NCBI GenBank assembly: GCA_022385805.1
Contig: MU277724.1
Location: forward strand, 125,457 to 189,456
Length of the DNA: 64,000 bases
Direction of reading: 5' to 3'
DNA from: Pilatotrama ljubarskyi
Taxonomy: Eukaryota > Basidiomycota > Agaricomycetes > Polyporales > Polyporaceae
In this document: positions 36,541 to 48,750 of the stretch, one piece after another
Layout: every line of letters starts with the position of its first letter
How positions within the stretch are numbered: the stretch's first letter is position 1
Made by a program: the position numbers and the translations under genes
Notes under the pieces: model-generated
Told to the model about the DNA's origin: nothing
Databases searched by the model: none
The model's input: the letters and a program-made list of their open reading frames with translations, nothing else

Positions 36541-39133
36541 ATGGCCAGCTTTGCGACCGACCCGGCCCACGCCGATCCTCCTCTTGGTCCTGATTCCATC
36601 TCTGCCGAACCCTCGCGTCAGCAGAGCGTCGAACAGTCCGTCAGCGGCGCCGCCGGCGACCACGACACCGACGACGGCTCGGGCAGGAGGAAGAAGGGAT
36701 CAAAACGGAGGAAAGTAAACCATGCCTGTCTGTACTGTCGCCGGAGCCATATGACCTGCGATGAGGGTCGACCTTGTCAACGTTGGTGCGTACGCCGTCC
36801 ACATCTCCTTCCAGCTGAGTTGGACTTTGCGCACTCAATGCGCAACCGTTGTTCCGCGGCCACTACAGCATCAAGCGCGAGATAGGGCACCTCTGTCACG
36901 ACGAACGGCGACCTACGGCTAAGGAGAAGGCGTCTGCGACTTCTTCCTCAATCTCCAACCCGGCCATAGACCCCTCGAGAGGCCTGCCTGGCAAGTATCT
37001 CCCCGCCGCGATCACCCCTGAGCGACCGTATCTAACAGCTGAGCTCGCCCTGCTGTGGTCGTTTGACAGTCGCGCAGTACGGCGCCCTGCCGGTGACATC
37101 ACCGATGAACGCAACATGGCCAGGCATGGGCATGAGCATGGCCCAGGGAGGGTTCATGTATCCTCCGGAGACCCTGAGTAACGAATTTTCCGTACTTTCG
37201 TGCGTGTCATATCTCTTCTACTCTACATCTAAGTCGATCTGGTCCATCGAGACACACAAAAATCGGCATTGCGACGGATGTTGAACGATGCACCTCGTGC
37301 TCGCGTTCCCCAGTCGAGTTGTCGACTGTGGTGTCACGACCTTAGGCAACGTCCCATGTCCCCCAGGGGTCGGTCGCGTTGTCTATACCCGGTTTGTCCC
37401 TGGTCTTCGCCGCCGTCTTACCTGTATATGGTCCCTCGATGTCCCGGCGCCACAACCCATGGGACTGCCCTTCATGCGGTAGCGTGCGGTCGTAAGCCAT
37501 ACATGAGAGACCATTGTAGTGGCCGCGTAGCCCTTGTGTCCTCTCGCGAGGCTTTCGTTACCTCTGGCCCTTCAATTCGCGGGATCAATGTGACGCTCGT
37601 TGCATCGTCTAAGGTCGTGACACCGCAGTATGCTGTCCGACTTGCAGCGTTTGGATTGTAGACGTTTTCACGAGTTACGGGGATCAAGATAACATGCTTT
37701 CCTCCTCATGCCTATGCGGAATTCACATCGCGGTCCGTTTGGGAGATCGACCCAACTCCACGGGTCTGTCCGCCCACGACGCTTCCGCGCGCTTCTGTTC
37801 TCAAAGGCTGTCGATCTACAATGTGACTGACGCCGTGCGTTTCTTTCGCAGAGACTTCTTGGAGTCGTTAGATGATGGCTCCTTCTTCAGCCAGCCTACA
37901 GCGGTGTCACCGTCATACATGACAAGTCCGACATACGCCAACACCGTCTCCCTTGGTGTCGACAATCCATACATATCCCAGCCTCCCGCGCTACCCGCAC
38001 CTACGTCAACAGCAGCGGCAGCAGCACCAGCAAGTGCACCGCCCCCATCCGCTCCTCCAGAACGAGAAAAGCCGGCCGAAGAGCCAGCCCCCGTTGTCCT
38101 CCCGGCGCCCTCGAAAACGGAGAGGTTCTTCCTTACCGCTGCGGACCAGGCTTCGGGGTCGCGTAACGAACGACTGAACATGGTCATCCGGAGCAAGTAC
38201 GAGGCCGGGTTGCTCAAACCGTACAATTACGTGAAGGGCTACGCGCGATTATCGCGCTGGATGGACCGGAAGTACGTGCCAAAGCCTTACGGAGCGCTAT
38301 ATGCGGTCGCACTAATTGCGTCCCCCACCGTCCACCTCACCAGCGTTTCACAAGAGTCCAAGCAGAAGATCCTCCAGCCTCTGTCCGTTCTCCGGCCCAA
38401 GTTCAGAGTGAGCCCGGGGTCGATACTGTGGGACGCATCTAACCTCGAGCACCGCATAGGCGATCGCCCAGTCGGAGTCGCTCACTGACATAGTACGCAC
38501 CATGTGCGCAGCAGCCCGCGTTGGCCCCAGACTGACAGTCCCGTCTGCCCGCAGGACTTGGTGTTCATCGAGGAGGCATTTGAACGCCTCCTGCTCGATT
38601 ATGACAGGGTATTTTCCGCGATGGCGATCCCAGCGTGCCTATGGCGCCGCACGGGCGAGATCTACAAGGCGAACCGTGAGTTCGCGGAGCTTGTCGGCGT
38701 GGACGGGTACATGCTCCGAGACGTACGTGTTCCTTCTGCGTTTGGCCCTCCCGTAGTTGGTTTCTGAGGAAGTAGCTCCTTTGGGCAGGGACGGCTGTGC
38801 ATCTATGAGCTAATGGCGGAAGACTCCGCAGTCAACTATTGGGAGGTGCGCTACATCTACACTGTCATGTCACACTGATCTCACTTTACGCTGCTCTGGC
38901 AGAAATACGGCAACGTCGCGTTCGACTCGAATCAAAAGGCGGTGCTGACGTCGTGCGTGCTGCGCTACAAGCCGCTGCTGCCGACGTCTGGGTCGGCGAC
39001 CCCGGCGCGGGGCAAGGACGCGCAGCCGCCGCCGAACGAGGAGGGCTTTATCAGCTGCTGCTTCTCGTTCACGATCCGCCGCGACCCGTACGGGATCCCG
39101 ACGCTCATCGTCGGGAACTTCATCAAGTGCTGA
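36541..39133 (+). CDS. ERT1: ERT1/AcuK-type Zn2Cys6 regulator of gluconeogenesis
   Basis: Nine exons (36541-36785, 36869-36990, 37070-37199, 37852-38271, 38344-38407, 38460-38492, 38555-38722, 38789-38845, 38903-39133) give 489 residues. A basic KRRK stretch leads into a Zn(II)2Cys6 cluster with Cys63, 66, 73, 79, 82 and 91 (HACLYCRRSHMTC, CQRCIKREIGHLC). The C-terminal half has the PAS-like domain typical of ERT1/Rds2/AcuK, with GLLKPYNYVKGYARLSRWMD, FERLLLDYDRVFSAM and CFSFTIRRDPYGIP. These factors bind DNA and switch on gluconeogenic genes when sugars run out. Intron 2 uses a GC-AG pair (GCAAGT at 36991), needed to keep frame. Intron 3 is 652 nt, about ten times usual, and holds an inverted-repeat element. 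Confidence 0.92.
37325..37629. mobile_element. Inverted-repeat element inside ERT1 intron 3
   Basis: The ends are 21-bp inverted repeats with one mismatch (ACTGTGGTGTCACGACCTTA at the left, mirrored at 37609-37629), 305 bp apart. The inner sequence has no open frame of note. No convincing target duplication was found, so it may be a MITE, a fragment or an LTR-derived piece whose ends start TGTCACGACC. It accounts for about half of the unusually long intron. Confidence 0.6.
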
Positions 39134-39964
39134 CAGCGATAGGAGCGGGCTTGTCATAGCTCGGGCTTCTTTGTTTTTCTTGATTATTCGTGTTCTCGGG
39201 TCGCTTTGCTAATACTGTACAGACAGAGTACTTAGTCGATGTTGCTTTCTAGCCCGTCCAGGCGATGATTTTCCCACGATTTTTGGTTACACGGAGAAGT
39301 TAATATAGTCGTTGCATGAACGCAGCCTTCGCAACTGAATTTGCGGGTGTGCGTCCTATGAGCTCCGGTAGCATCGGGCTTGGCATGGACACCCAAGGAC
39401 AGCGTGCGAGGATGCCGTATATCATGCTCTGCAGAGCTGTCCGTTGAGCACGCACCCTCCTCATGATCCCTCCTCGTCCACCATGCGTAGATGGGCGCCG
39501 CTGCGAACACACCGCCCTTCGTCCACGGATCACACTGCTGCCTGCTATGTCTTCCTTCAAATCCAGAGATGCAGTACTGCTCACCATGTGTGGCCATTCC
39601 GAGCAATGAGTTGAAGAACCTGTCAGTCCGAGCCTGCGGATCGTTAAGCTGCGCTAGCGCCATCAGTGTGCACTGTTCTGACTTTGTCTCCACCGCCCTC
39701 CGAGCCCCCGGCGATGCCTGCGCCGCTTGCGTGCGTTCTGCTATCATAAGAACTTGAATAGCCTCGGTTTTGTGAAACAGCGGCTCCGGAGCGGGGTGAC
39801 TTGGCTTGCTATATTTCCTAGCGACTATTAGAACGTTTGCCGTCGCCACCTTTGCCCTTCTCCCTCCGCCTCGCCTCGCGCTCCCCCTATACCCATGCCG
39901 CTCGTTGTTCGTCTATGACTATCTGTTAATCTTGCGCACTCGCCTGGACGCCGTTCCGTTCGAC
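39134..39964. other. Intergenic region
   Basis: About 0.83 kb between ERT1 and PLC. A 205-codon minus-strand open frame (39232-39849) starts at GTG and has no recognised domain; an 88-codon plus frame overlaps it. I could not choose between them and call neither. Confidence 0.45.
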
Positions 39965-42900
39965 ATGTCGTCCGAACCCACCGCGCGCTCGCTCGCGCGC
40001 GCTCAGAATCTCCTCACGACCAAGGGTGAGCCTGTGCCCGCGATAGCCGACACCGTCGTCGCTGCCGCGGACCCCAGCGTGGACTACGTACCACTCCGTT
40101 GCAGGAGGACAGACGGGGACGGGATAGGCGGGTCGATAAAGCGAAAGCTGAACCAGGTAAAGGACGTCGGCACGACCGTCGCGCGCCGGGCGAGCTTCAA
40201 GCGGCGGTCGCCCTCCACGGCCCCGCCCCTCGCTCCGCCCATGCACGAGGCGGCGTCCGAGCCGCTGCCGTCGCCAAGCGCGTCCTTCACGCTCTCCCCG
40301 GTCGTGTGGGTGAAGCGGAGACAGAGCCACCGCCGCGCCCAAAGCGAGGTGCTCTCCACGCGACCACGAGTTCATCACGCCCACCACAGCATGTCGTCGA
40401 GCGCGGACTCGCCCTTCCTCTCCCCAGCACCACTACAATCCCCCGCTCTCACCAGAATGGCCTCGCTGCCCGAATCGCCTGTGACCGAGCAGCAGACACA
40501 GACGAAGACGCGGATGCAAGGGCAGATACAGCCGGAAACGCAGGCGCAGAGTCCAGATCAGATGCAGACGCCGCCGCAGCTCGAGGGGCCTATCTCGCCC
40601 GTAGCGCAACCCTCGTCCTCGGCGGATGCGACAGTCCCGCAGCTCCTGCAGTCAGGCGTGCCCATGCTCAAGGTCTCCGCGAAGAAGCAGAAGCGGTATA
40701 TCTTCAGATTGGACCCTGACCAGGGGCAGATCATCTGGCAGTCGAAGAAGCTGCGATTCAGTGAGTGCCGTGTTCCCGTTACCCACTCATCCTACCACTC
40801 ATCGACATCACCCACTTCGCAGTTCCTATCGAGAACATCAAGGAGCTGCGCGAGGGCGCGGATGCGCGGTACTATCGCGAACAGTTCCAGCTTGCGCAGG
40901 AGTACGAGGACCGCTGGCTAACGATCGTGTACGTCCTCGACGGCGGGTACAAGACGCTGCACCTGATCGCCGCGACGCGCGAGATCTTCCAGATGTGGGA
41001 CGTCACGCTCCGCCGGCTGTACGCGATCCGCCAGCAGCTCATGAGCGGATTGGGCAACGCGGACATGCGCCAGGCGGTGTGGGAGAAGCAGTTCTGGAAG
41101 GGCGCGGACGACGAGCAGGACCAGAGGCTGGACTTCGACGACGTGGAGCGGTTGTGCAGGAGGCTGAACATCAATCCGTCACGTCAGGACCTCCTGAGGC
41201 GGTTTCAGGTGCGTATATGCGGCCGATCTCAATAAGCTGGAGGCTAATCCCCCGATACAGCAAGCGGATACCCAGCAGAGGGGCTATCTTGACTTCGCAG
41301 ACTTCAAGCGCTTCGTCAAGTCGTTGAAGGCGCGTCCGGAACTTGACAGGCTGTACAAGAAACTTGTCAATGGCGGCGATGGGTTGACATTCTCCGCGTT
41401 CGAGGAGTTCATGCGGACGACGCAGAAGGTACGTCGACCTCATGTGCTTAGCGTAGGAGAGGACGCTGACTTCGCCAGTCAGTCGTCTCTCAGTCGACCT
41501 GAGCTTGAGCACATCTTCCTGCGGTACTCCACCTGTCCCGGTGGAGGCACGACACCGGGCTCGCCCCCGCAGACTTCGCTGGACCTCGCGATGCAGTCCG
41601 TCTCGATCTCAAGAGAGGTGGCGCAGCCGCCATTAATAGACCCCCGGCATCCTCAGCGACCTAGCACAGCGACGACAACGTCGAGCGAATCTGTCGTGTC
41701 CGTAGAGTCTGCGAGGATGACTCTCAGCGGCTTCACCTCTTTCCTGCTTTCTGCGGACAACTCGGCCTTCGCGGACCAGCATGGCCGGGTATACCATGAC
41801 ATGACGCGGCCGCTGCCTGAATACTACATTTCGTCTTCGCATAATACCTACCTTGTCGGGCACCAGCTCGTCGGCGAGAGCACAATCGAAGGATACATCC
41901 GGGCGCTGCTTCATTCATGTCGAAGCGTAGAATGTGAGTAACACTAGTATAATTTGCTGTACATACTTAGCTGACGCGAAGCAGTGGACATTTATGACGG
42001 CGATACGGAGCCCATGGTGTACCACGGGCGGACACTCACGTCCAAGGTGTCCGTGCGAGACACGTGCGCCGCAATCGCGAAGTACGCCTTCGTTGCCTCA
42101 CCCTACCCCATCATCATCTCCGCCGAGATCCACTGCTCGGTACCACAGCAGGAGCAGCTCGTCGAGATCATGAAGGAGGTCTTCGGGGATGCGCTCGTGC
42201 ACGCGCCGGTAGATCAGCGGCCCAAGATTGAGGTGCTGCCGAGTCCGGAGGATCTCAAGGGCCGAGTGCTGCTCAAGGCGAAGAACCTATACGTCTCAGA
42301 GAATCAGGGCCTGACGGAGAAGGAGGTCAGCGTCGACACGGAGTCGTCCACCACGGACACGTCGGCGTCAGACTCGGACCTGGCCGGGGAGGCGAAACAC
42401 GAGTGGCGGAAAGTACGCGAGACCCAGGCAGAGCTGATTCGAGGTGGGCAAGAGCGATTCGCTGAACGTGGTCTGTGCAGAGCTAATCGTATCATACAGA
42501 CTTCAAGTCCGACTTCAAGAAGGCTCGCGGTGCCCTCAGCCGCGTACGTTCCCCGGGTTCACCGAAGGTCACACCAGGGAGCATGCCGCAGTCACCCTCA
42601 GTCTCGGGGCAGCCGCCAAAGACGAAGATGTCAATGGCGCTCGTGTCGCTGCTGGTGTACACGGTCGGGGTGAAGTGCCGCGGGCTCAACAAGAAGGAGC
42701 AGTACGCGCCGGAGCACATCTTCTCGCTGTCGGAGAACACGGCGAACAAGCTGCTGAAGCAGGGCATGATGGACCTCATCAAACACAATCGCACGCACCT
42801 GGTCCGGACGTATCCGAAGGGGACGCGCATCGGGTCGACGAACTACGAGCCGCACCGGTATTGGTCTGCGGGGTGTCAGTTGGTCGCTATCAATTGGCAG

Positions 42901-43630
42901 ACGTTCGGTACGTCATTCTGTATCGCAGTGTAACTGCGTGCTGGAACGGTTCTTTATGCACAGACCTTGGATATATGATCAATCACGCGATGTTCCAGCG
43001 CAACGGCCGGGCAGGTTATGTCCTAAAGCCGCCTGCGCTGCGGAATGCCGACAAGCAGCTGCTCGCGAAGCGGACGGAACACCTGCTCAGTATCACTGTC
43101 ATCTCCGCCCAGCAGCTCCCGCGCCCGAAGGACTCGCAGGGGCGCGAGATCATCGACAAGTCCGTCATCGACCCGTTTGTAGAGGTCTCGATCCACATCC
43201 CGGACTGGACGCATTCGCCGTTCCTCCCGGATAACACCTCCGACGCGTACTCCCCACCAACCTCTGGCACGACGATCGCCGCTACGTCGGCGCGCACGGT
43301 GACGTGCCGGACGGGCGTGGTGAAGAACAACGGGTTCAACCCGGTCTGGGAGCAGCAGATCTGTCTGCCCTTCGACCTCGTGGGCGACATGAAGGATCTT
43401 GTGTTCGTCAGGTTTTCCGTTAAGCAGGAGGACAAGGAGGACGATGAACCGCTCGCTGTCTACTGCGCCAGTCTGGGCAGCTTAAATCTAGGTGAGTTGT
43501 GTCTGCTCCGGCCGCTTCGGTAAATGTTGATGCCTTCACAGGATACCGGCACTTGCCTTTGCACGACGGGCAGCTCTCCCAGTACCTATTCTCCACGCTC
43601 TTCGTCAGGATCGACATCCGAGACGTCTGA
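39965..43630 (+). CDS. plc1: Phosphoinositide-specific phospholipase C (delta type)
   Basis: Eight exons (39965-40760, 40823-41208, 41261-41428, 41483-41933, 41985-42443, 42500-42907, 42964-43491, 43542-43630) give 1094 residues. A disordered, proline/glutamine-rich N-terminus (to about 225) precedes a PH-like region (YIFRLDPDQGQIIWQSKK to RRLYAIRQQL), then EF-hand-like helices (about 330-450). The X domain has both catalytic histidines, His570 in SSSHNTY and His614 in YHGRTLTSK, and Ca2+ ligands in ELDIYDGD and SAEIHC. The Y domain spans MSMALVSLLVYT to MINHAMFQRNGRAGYVLKP, and a C2 domain ends the chain. It splits PIP2 into IP3 and diacylglycerol at the plasma membrane. Residues between X and Y form an acidic linker. 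Complete and intact. Confidence 0.95.
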
Positions 43631-44580
43631 ACGCATCGCCACTGCTCGCTCCCTTTCTCAGCGGAACCTGCGCTCTCCCCTTGCATTGTATCTCGCTTTC
43701 TATTTATTGACTCTGCATTGTATCATTGCTTGCCCCGCCCTTGTATACTACGAGTTAGTCACCCCTCATCCGCTTCGCACGCATATAACCCACATCAACG
43801 GCCTTTGCATTTACACACCATCTTCACGTTCGCTACTCTACCATCTGAATACCTACCACCAACTCAACCCTGGAGACGTACGGTACCAATAGTATAATGC
43901 TATTCCCCATCTCTAAACCCACGGCGTCTTGGTCCTCCTTCAGTGATGAAGAGCTAGAGTTCCTTGAGCTTGTCGTGAGCTTGTGAAGGCTGCGTATCGG
44001 TCGTCGATAGTCCAGGGGCACACATGGCGAAATTGTGATGGCAGGCCGGTGGGAAGGTCGCCGTTCGGCCGCCGATGTACAGCTTGCGCGTCCCATGGTC
44101 TCTTTTTATACGCTGTGACTCCATACGGAGGACGCGAGGACCAGAAGAGCGACGCCGCTGCGACGATTCCTCGCGATGGGTAAGCTTCACTGGTCGTGCT
44201 TCGGGGCCCGCGCCTGCGGTACCGCGTTGTGAGGCGTCACAAGGATACAGCCTCGCCTCCGATACACTGTGACTTCCATCTTCCAGTATCCGCAAGGGAA
44301 GATGCAGTCAGCAGAGTTACTGTATGGAGCAACCGTGGGGCCCCGACGGCTTTAAATGATTGATAGTTCTCACCCGAGGGTTGACTCGAGTGTACAACTC
44401 TTGAGTCACCGCCGCCACTAATGGATCTCCGGAGAGAGCAGTGCAGCGGAGTTCTCGCAACCGCATATAACGATGACTCGCGCGGGGCTGTTCTGCGTCC
44501 GTATATCTCAGCGCAAACCCGGGAGAAAGAGTAAGACTCGCCCCCACATCTGCATAACATCCTTTCGGACACCCTCCGAA
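43631..44580. other. Intergenic region
   Basis: About 0.95 kb with short unsupported frames. It holds the 3' end of PLC and the promoter of the next + gene. Confidence 0.5.
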
Positions 44581-45428
44581 ATGCCTTCGCGCAGCAAGAA
44601 GCAAAGCACGACGATCGTAGTCCGACCCATCGAGCCCGGTAGCAAGCACGCTACGAAGCAAGTCCTCGGGACGCTCTCCGAGCTCAACCGCCATGTCCCG
44701 CTTGTAAGCACTCCATTGACCTTTGCCCCCTACCTCCGCCCTCGCCCTCTCCCCCCACCCGGACCTCCGCTGCTTCCCCCCTTTCGTGTGACGTCGGCGT
44801 CGGTCGGCGAGCTGACTTCACTCCCTCGCATTGTCCAGGAGGAGCTCGATCGGGTACTAGCACCGTGGGACAAGGAGACCAAGCCATGGTACCAGCGCTC
44901 GCGCTCTTGCTCGAAGTACTGCTGCGACCGGCGGGTACCACGCCCGCATCTCGGATGCGACGACAGTCAGACATGGACCGCGGGCCGTTCCGCATGCAGA
45001 CGTCCGCTGACCAAGACTTGGATGGGGCGCGATGACCGCGACGACGAGTATACAGCCGACATCGAGCAAGGATGGGTAGGAGAGGATGCAGGCGAGAATG
45101 AGGGAGACGGCACCTCGCGGCAGAGCCAGACGCGGGCGCGGCAGGAGGTCCACATTATGGACATCGCTAAGCCGATGAAGCCCAGAGGTGGGTTGATCCA
45201 CGATCGAGAGGGCGGTCACTGAGGCCCACGGCATTCTCAGGCGCAGCCAAAGAATTCGAAATCGTCGATACTGTTCGGAGGGTCCTTGCGCTAGAGGACC
45301 AGGAGAAAATGATGGACTGGGCAGGACGGATAGAAGACGACTTCGAGCTGGACGAGTGGGAGACGTTGGACTTCGAGGAGATTGTCGGCCGGAAAGGAGC
45401 GCAGTCGTATGCTGACGTGCTGAGGTAG
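44581..45428 (+). CDS. Hypothetical protein, basic N-terminus and acidic tail
   Basis: Three exons (44581-44703, 44839-45187, 45241-45428) join in phase to 219 residues. The N-terminus MPSRSKKQSTTIVVRPIEPG is basic; the middle (LAPWDKETKPWYQRS) looks like a conserved short motif. The last 60 residues are acidic and rich in Trp/Asp/Glu. I do not recognise the family. An additional intron in the cysteine-rich stretch around residues 65-85 (SRSCSKYCCDRR) is possible, since that part looks unlike a normal protein and GT donors and AG acceptors are available in 44910-45000. Treat the middle of the model with caution. Confidence 0.6.
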
Positions 45429-46888
45429 ATTCCGCAGTCAGGCGATGAACACGGCAGAGGATCAACTGGAGTAGGCATGATGGTTTGCGTCGCGGGGGCT
45501 TACCGGCGACGGAAGACCATGCTCTTGGAATCGTTGACCGGTGCACATGGCAGTCTGGATGACCATTCAGCAGAATCATCAGAGATCACCTGTCGAGGGA
45601 ATGATTGCGGGCGTTAGTGTGCGACAGTCACGACGAGGCCTGCTGCCGAACGCTGATGTTGCATGAGGAATACCTCCTTTGGAGCGAAGGTTCCCGTTAC
45701 ACTGCATTCTCCGTGCCGTTGAGTACCCTGCCCTACGATCAGTTTCGACATTACCGCACGGTCGCATAACCAGCGTCGCACCGGCCTGTGCGGCGTCGCT
45801 GCGAATGGGGGCGTGGATCTCCCCGAAGTCGTCGTTCGTGTGTCGGCATCGGGTTGATGCATGGTGACGGCGCTCAGATTCAGGGCCTCCTGTAGCCGTG
45901 CATCGACATCGAACGAGAGGGGAGCATCTTGACGCTGGGGGCAGCACAAGTCCATGGCGAGAAGGCAATGCCCGAGCGAGTCTAACAGTTTCAAGTTGTT
46001 GAGGCCGGAGCACCCAATAGGCAATGCATCATCCGAACGACTCACTCTATGAAATGCCTTGGGCTGTGGCATACCATCCATTGCCCTATGTGGGGTGTGT
46101 GTGTGCGTGGGGTGGGGGTTTCAGCATGCTACATGGTATACAGCGGGGCGGAACAGGTTGAGGCCAACCGGAGGCAGACGGGGTGCCAGGGTCGGTTCCA
46201 CACACTCTGCGTAACAGTTGCACCCCATCCAAAGCCATGCATTATGAGTAGGGCTGCATCCCTTACAATGTGGGCCATTGGCCCACTTAGGCGAGCAGGC
46301 GTCCGTGCGTCGCAATGTGACTGGGTTCCAAGGTCGGATCCAAAGCAAGTCATCATCGCTAGGCTGAACAGCCCACTCCCGACAGAGATGGATCTTCAGA
46401 GAAAGCGGTCGTACTCACCAAGATACCACACGCAGCGCAATGGGTTGGTCAAGATTTGTCGTGCGTGGAGGTTTGAGTGTTGCGAGGGAGAGATATAATC
46501 AGAGAAGACGCAGAGATGCCTATTAACAGAACTACACCTTAGGGGACTTGTTGGTGCCTGAATGGAGGCTGAGAGGAAGGAGAAGTTGGGCGCGCGAGTC
46601 GTGCGCAAGGCCGCGCGGGCGCTCAGAGGCGGCGTAACGTAACGTGCGTGGTCGTATTCCGCCAAGTGTTCATTGGCGCGCTATGCTATAGAGTACATAT
46701 TAATATAAGGACACCATTTCGACAGATCCGCGCAGCTGGAGATGGGTAGCGGGCGGGCGCGAGCGAGCGAGCGGGAAGTGGGACTCGGGGAGCGGGGACA
46801 GAGGCCGGAAGCGGCGGAGCGCGCGTTGGGCGGGCCCAATATGGACGGGAAGAAGGCGTGGGAAGACCGCCCGGGGGACAGTGAGCGG
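45429..46888. other. Degraded intergenic region
   Basis: About 1.46 kb. A 155-codon minus-strand frame with an ATG at 46081 (to 45614) exists but has no recognised motif. Base composition becomes GC-rich toward the MITE at 46897. Confidence 0.4.
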
Positions 46889-46896
46889 GGGATCAA

Positions 46897-47344
46897 AGGA
46901 CCCCTGATAATCCCAGGGTATCCCGGCCGATAAGCGCCCGTCATCCGGACGGCGTCTAAGCTTTTGGAGGCCGGATGATGGTCGGGAGTCCGGACACGGA
47001 GGCCAAAAATGGCCTTCTCACCCGGCCGATAGTCCGGACATGGGGGACGGGGAGGGATGTCGGCCGGTCCCCATCCGGACATGGGTAGGGGGGGGCAGGG
47101 GCCTTAGGCGCCCTGAAAGCGCCGACGGGCCGACGGCAGGGGTCGGTCACGCCGGACCGGGGGGAGCCCTTATGCTACAGCCCGCCCGGCCCCGCAGGGG
47201 CCGGGCGGAAGGTCCGGACATGCCCACCCAGAATCCGCCGGGCGGCCGAAAGTCCGGACATTCTGGCCAAAAACCGTCCGGACACGGACCCTCCCAAACA
47301 CGGGCGCTTATCGGCCGGCCTACCCTGGGATTATCAGGGGTCCT
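46897..47344. mobile_element. 448-bp hAT-like MITE
   Basis: The ends are 45-bp inverted repeats with two mismatches: AGGACCCCTGATAATCCCAG outermost, GGCCGATAAGCGCCCGT at the inner end. GGGATCAA flanks both sides directly (46889-46896 and 47345-47352), an 8-bp target duplication as made by hAT-type transposases. The interior has at least seven TCCGGA boxes, probably subterminal binding sites. There is no transposase frame, so it is non-autonomous. Identity of the ends and the perfect duplication suggest recent movement. Confidence 0.85.
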
Positions 47345-47599
47345 GGGATCAACGGAACGCCGGATTAGGACAGGGGAACCGCCGTGGGATGCCGTATTTG
47401 GCGGAAGAAACGCTCGGACAGCTGTTCGGAACACTCAAGTCTCAGTTGTGGGTCCCGATAGGTCCGACAGACATACCGAAAACATACGGCGGCGTTCGGG
47501 AGCAACAGGTACTTATAGGGGGATGGTAGGTATATCACAGCCACATCGCCTCGTCTGCATGCGGCCAGCGCAGCCTTTCATTTGTTCGCCCCAGGTTCG

Positions 47600-48427
47600 C
47601 CCCACTTCCGGCTCGACACGTTCTCTGCGAGCGCCGGGGAATGTACTCCTACCGCTTGACGCTAAGAAGCAGGGCACGGCAGGGTTTTTGACCGAACTCA
47701 AGTACGCTCGCATGGAAGACACATTCACGAAGATCAGGCAGGAGACCGTGGAGGCTCCGACGGCATATGGCCCTCTGCGATATCACCTGCAGGAACCGAT
47801 GCAGCGGACACACACTACCTTTGTCACGACACAGCATGGTGCTGGCATATCTGTAGGCCATTCCGACTCGGAGCATAGTCAGAGCTGTCACTGATGGTAG
47901 ATCCTAAAGGGAACCTTGCAGTTCATGTCGTGTCGCCTCCTCGCGGCGCTGATGTCTGGTCAGCAGTCTGTCACGACCACCGTACAGGACGACGTGGAGT
48001 CTTTTCTCTGGGTCCTACTCTACGTTGTTCTCCGGAGACTTGTCATGGTCCACGTTGGGAAAAAGCAGGAACGGGAAGGCCTCAAGGCAGCTTTCTGTCA
48101 AGCATTCGGTGGAATGTCCCTGCAGACAATCTACAACTCCAGAATATCGAGCCACACGTTGGACATATGGGCCCTTCCCTTGGTCGAGGATTTCACCTCC
48201 AAACCGATGCAGCTGATCTTCGAGACATATATGTACAGCTTTTACACTCAGCGCAAGAGTGACATTCGACAACGAGTCAGCGGCAGACCACAGGCCGCGT
48301 CGCCCTCGCCAGCGCCGAAGAAATCGCGAAAGAGCAAGAAGCGTGTGGCCGCGGACTTCACTTACGAGGGAATGCTGGAGACCCTCGAGCACTCTGTCAA
48401 ATTTCTGACGGACTCGCCGGAGCGAGA
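47600..48427 (+). pseudogene. FunK1-type protein kinase fragment, 3' end split by Tc1
   Basis: Two exons, about 47600-47850 and 47910-48427, joined across an intron (donor GTAGGC, acceptor AAAG before GTLQFMS). The first part keeps APGNVLL, the remnant of the FunK1 catalytic loop, and GFLTELKYARME. The second has GTLQFMSCRLL and VQDDVESFLWVLLYVVLRRL, the C-lobe signature of fungal FunK1 kinases. The N-lobe, with the ATP site, is missing, and the HRD is lost. At 48428 a Tc1-like element begins; beyond it the frame continues from 50010 and stops at TGA 50036-50038. It is therefore a truncated and interrupted gene, unlikely to make an active kinase. Confidence 0.75.
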
Positions 48428-48685
48428 TACAGTGACGGCCAAAAGTCACGCCCCACCCCCCCAGCATAATCTTGTCACCCGTATAATTTCAGTAATTGCC
48501 CATGATTTCTCACGCATCTTTGCAGATATGTAGGCTATGCTGTAAGCTATCACATGGTCCCACTCTTAAGGTTTGAGAGTCTCTGTATCCTCTGATTTTG
48601 GCATATATGTGTGGTGAGATGCACTGGGACCACTTCACATTCAACCAAAATGATGTGATTACTTTGTAAGGAGGATACAAATCAT

Positions 48686-48750
48686 TCAGAAACGAGTGTG
48701 TTTACCACATTTGCGGCGAAGAGTTGAGATACGTTCAGGAAGGGAATCAT
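48686..48750 (-). CDS. Tc1-like transposase, C-terminal end (partial)
   Basis: Reading away from the assembly gap on the minus strand, the frame ends LPERISTLRRKCGKHTRF then stop. Tc1-like fungal transposases typically end with a similar block (SMPxRI...G..T[KR][YF]). The DDE catalytic core would lie in the undetermined bases. Intactness cannot be judged. Confidence 0.6.

Noticed and set aside
37325..37629. Solo LTR with TGTCACGACC end
   Set aside because: The ends are a long inverted repeat rather than a short TG/CA pair, and no 5-bp direct duplication flanks it.
39232..39849. 205-codon minus-strand open frame
   Set aside because: Starts at GTG, no domain, overlapped by a plus-strand frame; nothing favours either.
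45614..46081. 155-codon minus-strand open frame with ATG
   Set aside because: No motif, no splice or homologue-like structure, lies in a degraded GC-rich stretch.
46897..47344. CRISPR-like array from repeated TCCGGA boxes
   Set aside because: Eukaryotic context, repeats of only six bases with irregular spacing, bounded by transposon ends and a target duplication.
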